NCBI GenBank assembly: GCA_017520675.1
Contig: JAFXFG010000030.1
Location: 1 to 40,294, forward strand
Origin: Alphaproteobacteria bacterium
GTDB taxonomy: Bacteria > Pseudomonadota > Alphaproteobacteria > Rs-D84
DNA: 40,294 nt
Reading direction: 5' to 3'
Shown here: one piece after another, positions 15,940-22,856 of the stretch
Numbering within the stretch: position 1 is the stretch's first letter
Layout: every line of letters begins with the position of its first letter
Notes under the pieces: model-generated
What the model was told of the DNA's origin: nothing
Databases searched by the model: none
The model's input: the letters and a program-made list of their open reading frames with translations, nothing else
Made by a program: the position numbers and the translations under genes

Positions 15940-16746
15940 ATGTTATTATCAGGAAAAAAGATATTGATTACAGGTGTTGCCAACGATTGGTCTATGGCGT
16001 GGGCAATTGCACAGCGTGCGGCTGCGGCGGGGGCTCAGATTGCGATGCCTTATGCGATGCCTGCATTGGAAAAGCGGGTTCGACCACTGGCAGAATCCAT
16101 TGGTGCAGATTTTGTTCAGGAATGTAATGTTCAAAACGATGACCAGATGGATGCGTTGTTTAACGCGATTCAAGAAAAGTGGGGACATCTTGACGGTGTA
16201 CTGCATGCGATTGCTTTTTCTGACAAGAACGAATTAACAGGTCGCTATGCGGACACATCACGCGATAATTTCAAGAACACAATGGATATCTCTGTTTATT
16301 CATTGGTTGATATTGCGCGTCGTGCATCTAAATTAATGTCAGACGGTGGCAGTATTGTAACCTTGACCTATTATGGCGGTGAAAAGTCTGTTCCGAACTA
16401 TAATGTTATGGGTGTTGCAAAGTCCGCACTGGACAGCAGTGTTCGCTATCTGGCGTCTGATTTTGGTCGTGATGGTATTCGTGTTAACGCAATCAGCGCA
16501 GGTCCAATTATGACCTTGGCATCCAGTGGTGTTGGTGGTTTCAAGGCGATGTTACGCCTGAATGCAGACACGACCCCGTTGCGTCGTAATATGACATTGG
16601 ACGATGTATCTGGTGCTGCGTTATATTTATTCAGTGATTTATCCAGCGGTGTTACCGGTGAAGTCCATCATGTTGACTGTGGTTATTCTACAACTGGTAT
16701 GTTGCCAAATGAACTAAAAGATATTTTGTTGAAAAATCTGGATTAA
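15940..16746 (+). CDS. fabI: Enoyl-ACP reductase (NADH)
   Basis: A 268-residue short-chain dehydrogenase that performs the last reduction of fatty-acid elongation. The N-terminal ILITGVANDWSMAWAIA is the FabI form of the cofactor motif. The catalytic pair is Tyr154-x6-Lys161 in NYNVMGVAK, preceded by TYYGGEK. RVNAISAGPIMTLAS is typical for the substrate loop. The leader has AAAAGGAAAAGATAA before the ATG. It stands alone between the antiporter and a two-way terminator. Confidence 0.95.
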   Translation: MLLSGKKILITGVANDWSMAWAIAQRAAAAGAQIAMPYAMPALEKRVRPLAESIGADFVQECNVQNDDQMDALFNAIQEKWGHLDGVLHAIAFSDKNELTGRYADTSRDNFKNTMDISVYSLVDIARRASKLMSDGGSIVTLTYYGGEKSVPNYNVMGVAKSALDSSVRYLASDFGRDGIRVNAISAGPIMTLASSGVGGFKAMLRLNADTTPLRRNMTLDDVSGAALYLFSDLSSGVTGEVHHVDCGYSTTGMLPNELKDILLKNLD

Positions 16747-16755
16747 TTAAAACAA

Positions 16756-16777
16756 AAAACCGCCAAACGGCGGTTTT
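16756..16777. terminator. Bidirectional terminator
   Basis: CCGCC-AAAC-GGCGG flanked by an A run and a T run, so it can stop both fabI (plus) and the small membrane gene (minus) that converge here. Confidence 0.88.
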
Positions 16778-16778
16778 A

Positions 16779-17024
16779 TTATTTCTTTTTTCTTGGTTTA
16801 TTTGTCTTTTTTACAGGCTTTGCATTAACTGTTTTAACAGTTGGTGTATTTTTGAATTCGCGATACAGCGCAACCCCACAAGTGTATGCCAGCATTGCAG
16901 ACACAGCGGCAATCAAGCCCGAAATCAATCCTTCTGAAAAATACACAAAGAACACAATCGCAATAACCATAACGATTGTATAGCCTAAATTTTTAGCCAA
17001 AACATTTAACAATCTGTCTAACAT
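16779..17024 (-). CDS. Small two-helix membrane protein
   Basis: An 81-residue protein with two hydrophobic segments (about 15-34 and 38-56) and a strongly basic tail ending KKTNKPRKKK. No family is recognised. The start at MLDRLLNV was chosen because GGAGAG lies seven bases upstream; an upstream in-frame start lacks a site. The basic tail should stay in the cytoplasm. It faces fabI tail to tail and has the repeat cluster upstream. Confidence 0.7.
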   Translation of the reverse strand: MLDRLLNVLAKNLGYTIVMVIAIVFFVYFSEGLISGLIAAVSAMLAYTCGVALYREFKNTPTVKTVNAKPVKKTNKPRKKK

Positions 17025-17115
17025 TTTTTCTCTCCATTTTTTACACACAACAATTATACCGAACTTTTCAATCAAAGTCATTAAAAAACTTATCCCATCC
17101 CCATCCTCACACCCT

Positions 17116-17407
17116 CGTCATACCCGTATCACCCCCACACACGCCTCTTCGTCATACCCGCGTATCAGGCCCCACTCACACATTCGTCATTCCCGCGCAG
17201 GCGGGAATCCATTGCCCCGCAGGGACATCTAAAACATTATCACGCACACACACTCTCTCTCTCTTCGTCATTCCCACATCGGACCCCATCCTCACACTCT
17301 TCGTCATTCCCGCGCAGGCGGGAATCCATTGCCCCGCAGGGACATATATTTTGTGGATTTTTGTGGGTGATTCCAGGCGGGTATCCATTGCCCCGCAGGG
17401 GACATAT
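17116..17407. repeat. REP-like palindromic repeat cluster
   Basis: Two identical 44-bp units (17185-17228 and 17302-17345) contain the palindrome ATTCCCGC-GCAG-GCGGGAAT, followed by CCATTGCCCCGCAGGGACAT. A third unit (17370-17405) has lost part of the palindrome. Decayed pieces starting CGTCAT occur near 17116, 17150 and 17266. The palindrome matches the widely dispersed proteobacterial REP-type element known by its CGTCATTCCCGCGCAGGCGG core. Such elements are usually moved by REP-associated transposases, none of which is seen here. No gene in 17025-17502. Confidence 0.9.
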
Positions 17408-17502
17408 TTTTGTGGATTCTTGTAAATACAAAAAATGCCACTGAAATTTCAGTGGCATCCAAAGGGAGATATATATGAAAATTTTTTTCTGTAATTAATG
17501 GA

Positions 17503-18186
17503 TTACAGCACCACATATCCGCCCAATCTTGCGGTCTTTGGGATTGGACCAAACGAAGATTTTGGGCTGACATATATGTTGCCTGTGATGACAAAGTCGC
17601 CACAGAACTGCAACATATTCACATCGCGCAAGAATAAATTCCCGTTGATGCGAATATTACATGGTAATACATACTTGCGCATGTTCTGCAAGTACAAATT
17701 ACCGTTAACTTGTGTATTATTTTGCAACAAAGCACCTGCGCTACGATTATCAATAACGACATCGCCCCAGAATTGCTTATTATGAATTGCGGTTTGTTTT
17801 TTTACAACTTCGATTTCAACCTTGGACACAGGCACAACGCGAACGGCCTGTACTGTTTTTTTGCGATTTACCGTATCTGTTGGTAACGGTAACTTTGGTG
17901 TTTCTACATGTGTTTTTTGTGTAACGACTGGGATTGGTTCTGGCATAACTATGGTTTGTTGTTTTTTACAGCCTTTAAAGTCCATAATTAACATACTGAA
18001 CAAAACAATAATGGCAACCAGCAACGCCGAATTTGCCAAGCCAATTAAATTAATTTTACAAATCCAGTTCCAAATCTTGCGCAGCAATTTTGCAATTGCC
18101 AGAAAAGGCCACTTGATAATATTTAAAACACGTGCAGAAAAATTGCATGATTTTGAATTCTTTTTACTATTGTTATTTTTTGTCAT
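17503..18186 (-). CDS. Membrane-anchored beta-repeat protein
   Basis: A 227-residue protein with a basic N terminus (about 1-45), one hydrophobic segment (about 48-68), a Pro/Thr/Val-rich linker, and a C-terminal part of repeated N-G-N-[LI]-[YF]-[LV] strands (VNGNLYL, INGNLFL, ITGNIYV). The repeats suggest a short parallel beta-helix like that of bactofilins, but the match is only at pattern level. Two cysteines lie in the repeat part. The start is preceded by AAAAGGGTTATAAAA. The bitopic form suggests a periplasmic scaffold. Not recognised as a named family. Confidence 0.75.
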   Translation of the reverse strand: MTKNNNSKKNSKSCNFSARVLNIIKWPFLAIAKLLRKIWNWICKINLIGLANSALLVAIIVLFSMLIMDFKGCKKQQTIVMPEPIPVVTQKTHVETPKLPLPTDTVNRKKTVQAVRVVPVSKVEIEVVKKQTAIHNKQFWGDVVIDNRSAGALLQNNTQVNGNLYLQNMRKYVLPCNIRINGNLFLRDVNMLQFCGDFVITGNIYVSPKSSFGPIPKTARLGGYVVL

Positions 18187-18333
18187 TTTTATAACCCTTT
18201 TACTGTTTGTGTGAATGTCTATACCCTAAAAATAGTATTTGTCAACCCATTTGTCAAGTGTAAAGTTGAAAAAAATATTATTTGTCAAAATTAGGTTCTG
18301 GATTTTATTCAAAAAATTTGTTAAACTGCACAT

Positions 18334-19074
18334 ATGATTCCAAGAAATATACTATTGTGCATATTATTGATTGGGTGCGTATCTCGGTGGCGTGCACCCA
18401 CTGATTTTATGCCATATGTTATATCTGCTGGCAAATACAGCATTTTTACATATCAAAAGACATCGGATTCAGAATCACCGGTTCACATTTATATCGAAGG
18501 CGATGGTAATGCCTTTGATGGGGCAGGGCAACCAACATCAGATCCGACCCCATATGGGACATTGATGCGTGAAATTGCGACAAGTGATACAGGGGCAAAT
18601 GTTGTTTATATGGCGCGACCATGCCAATATGTTATGTCAGACACCTGCCGTCAGGCAGATTGGACAACGGGTCGTTTTTCGTCAGATATTATTGATTCAA
18701 TGTCTATTGCCATCCGTCAGGTTGCGAAAAATCGCCCTGTGGTTTTGATTGGTTATTCTGGTGGCGCACTGATTACAGGCCTTGTTATACTGCGAAACAG
18801 TGATTTAAACATACAGAAATGGATAACAATTGCCGGTGTTTTAAATCATAGCGATTGGACAGAATATTTTAACGATGCGCCTTTGGAATTATCGCTTAAC
18901 ATGAACGAGTTGCCGCATGTGAATCAGGTGCATTATATTGCATCACACGATGCAACAGTACCCCAGTCATTATCATACAAATGGTTGTCAGGACAGCGCA
19001 TTGAACAAGTCCCGAATTCCAGCCACTCAAAATTTCCGAATATAAAATTAGACTTGTCTATTGACAAACTATAA
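18334..19074 (+). CDS. Alpha/beta-hydrolase-like lipoprotein
   Basis: A 246-residue predicted lipoprotein with lipobox LIGC and acylated Cys15. An alpha/beta-hydrolase core has nucleophile elbow GYSGGA with Ser142, Asp206 in SHDATVP and His231 in SSHSKF, so the whole triad is in place. An acidic YIEGDGNAF segment may form the oxyanion loop. An esterase or peptidase on the periplasmic face is likely; the substrate is unknown. No clear binding site precedes the ATG. Its 3' 147 bases have a diverged copy at 19928-20074. Confidence 0.8.
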   Translation: MIPRNILLCILLIGCVSRWRAPTDFMPYVISAGKYSIFTYQKTSDSESPVHIYIEGDGNAFDGAGQPTSDPTPYGTLMREIATSDTGANVVYMARPCQYVMSDTCRQADWTTGRFSSDIIDSMSIAIRQVAKNRPVVLIGYSGGALITGLVILRNSDLNIQKWITIAGVLNHSDWTEYFNDAPLELSLNMNELPHVNQVHYIASHDATVPQSLSYKWLSGQRIEQVPNSSHSKFPNIKLDLSIDKL

Positions 19075-19076
19075 TA

Positions 19077-19841
19077 ATGTACTATATTTGTAGTATGAAA
19101 CAAATAAAAATTTTTCCTATATTCAACCAAGATGCAGATGACATCTGGTCTGAATTCATAAAAATTCGTTCTGCTGCTTTGGCGGCCGATGGTATTTACT
19201 TAAATGCCCAAGATTTATCAGACGGCATAAGGCAAATGGAATCAGAATGGAATGCCAAGAAAGGTAATTTTGCGTATGGTGCATACAGTGGCACGAAACT
19301 GGTTGGGCACATCAGTGGCTATTATGAACAGGGCTATTCTTGTGTGTCTAATCTGTATATATTGCCACGTTATCAGCACAAAGGAATAGGCAAGGGCTTA
19401 CTTAGGGCGGCCGAGCATTCTTCGTCATTGCTAAGAAGTAAACTTGGTTTAATATCATCTTTTTATGCGCGAAAGTTTTATAAAAGTCAGGATTATTTTC
19501 TAATTGATGGCGAAGATTTCTTTCAAAAAAGCATCAAAGGACAAGGGCATTGCGATGTCGTTCCTTTGTTTTATGCTAACAAAGCCATCTTAGAAAAATG
19601 CAAAGAATTATCAAACGGCGAACAGAATTTGAATTTAAGCATGATTAATAAACAGCATTTGCCGACATTTGTGTATCGTGATATTTCTGACAATATTACG
19701 GCCTATTGTATGGTTGATGAAAACACTGCGTCAGATAAGCAACAGATTTATGGTAATTCGTCTTGGGCCAAGAAACGCGTAGAATATACTGTATCTGAAT
19801 ATCTGCACACCCAGCAATTATTACGCGCCAAAACGCGCTAG
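19077..19841 (+). CDS. GNAT-family acetyltransferase
   Basis: A 254-residue protein. The N-terminal 150 residues form a GNAT domain: VGHISGYYEQG then VSNLYILPRYQHKGIGKGLL, which holds the acetyl-CoA binding Q-x-K-G-I-G-K-G. The last 100 residues are not part of the usual domain and are unrecognised. The substrate is unknown. The second ATG, at 19095 (MKQIKIFP), is as likely a start; neither has a clear binding site. It begins two bases after the hydrolase stop, so the pair is probably co-transcribed. Confidence 0.8.
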   Translation: MYYICSMKQIKIFPIFNQDADDIWSEFIKIRSAALAADGIYLNAQDLSDGIRQMESEWNAKKGNFAYGAYSGTKLVGHISGYYEQGYSCVSNLYILPRYQHKGIGKGLLRAAEHSSSLLRSKLGLISSFYARKFYKSQDYFLIDGEDFFQKSIKGQGHCDVVPLFYANKAILEKCKELSNGEQNLNLSMINKQHLPTFVYRDISDNITAYCMVDENTASDKQQIYGNSSWAKKRVEYTVSEYLHTQQLLRAKTR

Positions 19842-19857
19842 TTTCTATCAAGAAAAA

Positions 19858-19882
19858 ACCGCCAAACGGCGGTCTTTTTTTT
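19858..19882. terminator. Terminator, shared with duplicated secG end
   Basis: ACCGCC-AAAC-GGCGGT with eight T on the plus strand and an A run on the other side, so it can stop both strands. It ends the GNAT gene. It is also homologous to the secG terminator at 20825, since the secG 3' end has been duplicated next to it. Confidence 0.88.
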
Positions 19883-19887
19883 ATTTA

Positions 19888-19931
19888 TTCATTAAATCTT
19901 CGATTGTCTTTGGTGTGTTATCCACAGGTGC
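19888..19931 (-). repeat. Duplicated 3' end of secG (direct repeat copy)
   Basis: These 44 bases are identical to 20859-20902, the last codons of secG (APVDNTPKTIEDLMNK plus stop). Homology continues through the neighbouring hairpin. The copy ends at CAGGTGC, where the sequence switches to a hydrolase gene fragment. The same CAGGTGC occurs in the intact hydrolase gene at the matching point, so the junction has 7 bases of microhomology. Confidence 0.95.
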
Positions 19932-20074
19932 ATTACATTGCATCGCACGATGAAACGGTGCCACAATCATTATCGAACAAGTGGCTGTCTGGGCAAATGG
20001 TCAAACAGATTCCTGATTCCAGTCATTCAAGTTTTCCAAATTTAAAACTAGATTTTTCAATTGATAAACAATAA
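19928..20074 (+). pseudogene. 3' fragment of a hydrolase paralogue
   Basis: Translated from 19928 this gives 48 residues and a stop that match the end of the lipoprotein hydrolase at 18334 with 37 of 48 residues identical. It keeps the Asp (SHDETVP) and His (SSHSSF) parts of the triad but has no nucleophile, start codon or signal peptide. The divergence means it came from a paralogue or an old copy, not from a recent duplication of the neighbour. Confidence 0.92.
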
Positions 20075-20075
20075 G

Positions 20076-20786
20076 TTATATATTTTTCTGATTCTTCATA
20101 GACATTAAAATTTGGTTATCGATATGTTTTTTTATATCTGATTTTACTTCGACCATAAACTGTCCGAATTTAATTTTAGAATCCTTGGACATATTATTCA
20201 TAACATTCACCCCATTAATGGTAAAATAATAATCCAAAATCTTGTTTATTTTTCTTGAATCGAATTTATGTTCGTATAGATTTTTTCTATTTCCATACAT
20301 TTTTTGTAAACTATTAAAATGATTTTGAAATTGCCCCGTTATATATTTCTGACGCGTATCCCCAGATAAATTCTTGAAAACATCCGCCAAGGCATCGTCA
20401 ACATTCTTATGCTTGTTCATATACCCTGCCAACATTGCGGACATTTCATCTGCAAAAGACAGCATCATAGATTCATAAATATTATCAGAATTTGCAAGAT
20501 ATCCATACCCAATTGCGCCATTGTGAATATGCTGTGCTTCGTGTGCGATGATACTTTGTTCGTCGATTTTGCTTAGTTTATCTTTTAGTTCTTGTACTTT
20601 ATCAGGGGAAATCATAGTTATATTATCATCAATAACATACCTATTGATAAGTATACGTTTAGCATCGATATCGGCTGATCCAAATTTTACTTCCAAACTA
20701 CCATCAGCAAGGCGATTTTTACGAATATAATCATCGTTTATAATAATGGTTTGCGTGATAATATCTGGTTTGTTAATTGTTCCCAT
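20076..20786 (-). CDS. Putative HExxH zinc metallopeptidase
   Basis: A 236-residue predicted soluble protein with an HEAQH motif (residues 82-86) in IIAHEAQHIHNG and a glutamate about 28 residues later in SFADEMSAML, matching the usual gluzincin pattern. No signal peptide. The rest is helical and unrecognised. The ATG at 20786 was chosen over an upstream TTG, but neither has a good binding site, and it lies downstream of the secG terminator. Lys/Asn/Ile-rich composition, lower in GC than its neighbours, and the flanking 44-bp repeats suggest it was inserted. Confidence 0.7.
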   Translation of the reverse strand: MGTINKPDIITQTIIINDDYIRKNRLADGSLEVKFGSADIDAKRILINRYVIDDNITMISPDKVQELKDKLSKIDEQSIIAHEAQHIHNGAIGYGYLANSDNIYESMMLSFADEMSAMLAGYMNKHKNVDDALADVFKNLSGDTRQKYITGQFQNHFNSLQKMYGNRKNLYEHKFDSRKINKILDYYFTINGVNVMNNMSKDSKIKFGQFMVEVKSDIKKHIDNQILMSMKNQKNI

Positions 20787-20824
20787 AATCGACAGGTTAT
20801 CACAAAGGACAAATTGTTTCAAAG

Positions 20825-20846
20825 AAAAAAACCGCCATTTGGCGGT
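20825..20846 (-). terminator. secG terminator
   Basis: On the minus strand ACCGCC-AAAT-GGCGGT is followed by a run of T. It lies six bases past the secG stop. Confidence 0.88.
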
Positions 20847-20851
20847 CTGTT

Positions 20852-21220
20852 TTATTTGTTCATTAAATCTTCGATTGTCTTTGGTGTGTTATCCACAGGT
20901 GCGTTTTCATCTACGGGCGCCTGTGATGGTGCCACTTCGCCCTGTGTAACCAGTTCTTGACGCAATTGGCTTTGTTGTGTTGCGACATTTGATTTTGCAG
21001 AAACCAATGCCAATGCTGCGCATAAAACAAAGAATAAAGTCGCCAACCACGCTGTTGCGCGTGTCAGGAAATTTCCTGCTGCCGCACCAGTCAGTGCGCC
21101 ACCGAACACAGATGCCGCCGCCGAGCCTGACATTCCAGACCCCTCAGACTTTTGCAACAATATTAAACCAATCATCATAACTGCGACAATTATTAATAGT
21201 ACTAACAAAATAGAAAACAT
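20852..21220 (-). CDS. secG: Preprotein translocase subunit SecG
   Basis: A 122-residue inner-membrane protein that assists SecYE in protein export. Two membrane segments (about 1-20 and 53-75) flank the conserved LLQKSEGSGM and AGNFLTRATAWLATLFF motifs. The polar C-terminal tail, PVDENAPVDNTPKTIEDLMNK, is variable in the family. AAGGATATAAT precedes the ATG. The last 44 bases are repeated at 19888-19931. Confidence 0.93.
   Translation of the reverse strand: MFSILLVLLIIVAVMMIGLILLQKSEGSGMSGSAAASVFGGALTGAAAGNFLTRATAWLATLFFVLCAALALVSAKSNVATQQSQLRQELVTQGEVAPSQAPVDENAPVDNTPKTIEDLMNK
20859..20902 (-). repeat. secG 3' end, original copy of direct repeat
   Basis: Inside the intact secG gene. With its copy at 19888-19931 it brackets a block of about 930 bases holding the hydrolase fragment and the HExxH gene. 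Confidence 0.95.
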
Positions 21221-21272
21221 ATTATATCCTTAAAGTTAAATTTATTTTTGTATGATTTTACTGTTGAAAACT

Positions 21273-21905
21273 CTAAATTGCAAGGATTTTCAGCAAAGCC
21301 TCTGCTGCATTTATGCTTGCTTCTTTTTTAGAAGTTCCTTTCCCCATTGCGCTTTTCCCCAACGCGCTAACTTTTACATTGAATATCGGGTTATGGGATG
21401 CACCGATTGCCTCTATATATTCATACACCGGCAGGTTACCTCTATCCGATTGTTGTACCAGTTCTTGCAAGGCGGTTTTTGGGTCTTTTGGTGGTTTTGT
21501 ATCTGCTGCTGCCAGTTCGCGCCACATATCGCAAATCAAAGTTTTTGCATCTTCGAACCCGCCGTCCAGATATACTGCACCCAATACAGCCTCCATCGCA
21601 TTGGCCAGTATATGTTTCTTGCGACCTGCGGTCATATGTCCATGCTTTAATAATTTTTCAAGACCGATAGTTAGTGCGATGTTTCCTAATGTGTCTGTTG
21701 ATACCAGCATTGCGTGTCTGCGTGCCAGTTCCCCTTCGGTTTCATTCGGGTACATATCGTACAACAGTGTCGCAATACTAAGTCCCAACACGCGGTCGCC
21801 AATAAATTCCAGTCTTTCGTTATTATGCTGTGCATCTGCACCACTTTGTGTCAGTGCCAATTCCAACAAAGATTCATCATTAAAAACATAGTTAATTTTA
21901 TTCAT
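21273..21905 (-). CDS. rnc: Ribonuclease III
   Basis: A 210-residue double-strand-specific endonuclease that processes rRNA and mRNA. The signature NERLEFIGDRVL (29-40) carries Glu33 and Asp37. The second catalytic segment reads ILANAMEAVLGAVYLDGG; the Glu is present, but the Asp usual in proteobacteria (ILAD) is Asn. This Asn also occurs naturally in other groups, so activity is likely. The C-terminal double-stranded RNA binding domain spans about 140-210. It starts one base after the lepB stop, whose end contains the GGGGATAAA binding site. Confidence 0.94.
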   Translation of the reverse strand: MNKINYVFNDESLLELALTQSGADAQHNNERLEFIGDRVLGLSIATLLYDMYPNETEGELARRHAMLVSTDTLGNIALTIGLEKLLKHGHMTAGRKKHILANAMEAVLGAVYLDGGFEDAKTLICDMWRELAAADTKPPKDPKTALQELVQQSDRGNLPVYEYIEAIGASHNPIFNVKVSALGKSAMGKGTSKKEASINAAEALLKILAI

Positions 21906-21906
21906 A

Positions 21907-22785
21907 TTAATTTATCCCCATTCCAAATCTGTCCCATCTAATTTTTTTACCCCATGTCCATGGTGCCAGCAACGGCGCATAGTAATTATGCGAATACCAA
22001 ATAAACCATACATCCCCCAGCACATTATCGCGTGGCACAAAACCGACTTCGCCACGACTGTCGCCACTGTTATCGCGATTGTCGCCCATAAAGAAGAAGT
22101 GATTTTCGGGCACTGTGAATACAGGTGTATTATCAAAGTACGCATCATCACTAAATTCGATAATACTGTGTTTTACGCCGTTTGGCAATGTTTCTGTGTA
22201 CTCTGTTGCCTCAAAAACCCCACATGCCCCCTTGAATCCATTACAAAAACTATCTGGTTTATATTCGATTGTATAGTTGAAATCAGCAGGTTTATTGTTC
22301 TTCCAAACCTTGTTTCCCTTGATAGACATGTTGTCCGTATAGAACCCAACGCTTCGCATAGACTTTGGCAATACTGCGACGATATATGGTCTTGGGTTAT
22401 CGCGTTGCACTTGTACATCATTTATATGCAAGCGTCCATTAATCATTTGTATCTTATCCCCGGGCTTTCCGATAAGTCTTTTTACATAGTCCTGTGATTC
22501 ATTTATTGGGTTACGGAATACGATAACATCACCAACCTCTGGTTCTGTTGCCCAAAATCGTCCGTTCCACAATTTCCAAGACCCGAACGGGAACGAGTAT
22601 CTAGAATATCCATACGCCCACTTTTGCACAAAGATATGGTCGCCAACATGCAGTGTTGGAATCATAGAACCAGATGGTATATTAAATGGTTCCAGTAACA
22701 GACTGCGAAAAACGATTGCGATTAACGCGCCATAGAATATTGTATTAAACCATTCGCGTGCTTTATTTTTACTTTTTGCTGGCAT
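21907..22785 (-). CDS. lepB: Signal peptidase I
   Basis: A 292-residue inner-membrane protease that removes signal peptides. One N-terminal membrane segment (about 12-32) precedes the catalytic Ser40 in PSGSM. The general base is Lys102 in YVKRLIG. FMGDNRDNSGDSR is the conserved box E. The start at MPAKSKNK has AAAGGA six bases upstream, so the longer frame was trimmed. It is followed directly by rnc, the order common in proteobacteria. Confidence 0.95.
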   Translation of the reverse strand: MPAKSKNKAREWFNTIFYGALIAIVFRSLLLEPFNIPSGSMIPTLHVGDHIFVQKWAYGYSRYSFPFGSWKLWNGRFWATEPEVGDVIVFRNPINESQDYVKRLIGKPGDKIQMINGRLHINDVQVQRDNPRPYIVAVLPKSMRSVGFYTDNMSIKGNKVWKNNKPADFNYTIEYKPDSFCNGFKGACGVFEATEYTETLPNGVKHSIIEFSDDAYFDNTPVFTVPENHFFFMGDNRDNSGDSRGEVGFVPRDNVLGDVWFIWYSHNYYAPLLAPWTWGKKIRWDRFGMGIN

Positions 22786-22809
22786 AAGAAATCCTTTCAT
22801 TGATATGGC

Positions 22810-22850
22810 TATATTATAACTTGCAGAATTTTAATTCAAGTTATAATATA
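22810..22850. promoter_or_regulatory. Symmetric divergent promoter between lepB and comM
   Basis: A perfect 14-bp inverted repeat, TATATTATAACTTG (22810-22823) and CAAGTTATAATATA (22837-22850), spaced by 13 bases, lies between the two divergent starts. Each arm holds a TATAAT -10 and a TTG core for the opposing -35, so the arms look like two overlapping, mirrored promoters. The spacers (15 bases) are shorter than ideal. It may instead be the site of a dimeric regulator. Confidence 0.7.
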
Positions 22851-22856
22851 TCAAAT

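Noticed and set aside
17116..17407. CRISPR array
   Set aside because: Units are palindromic REP-like elements with irregular spacing and no equal-length spacers or cas genes.
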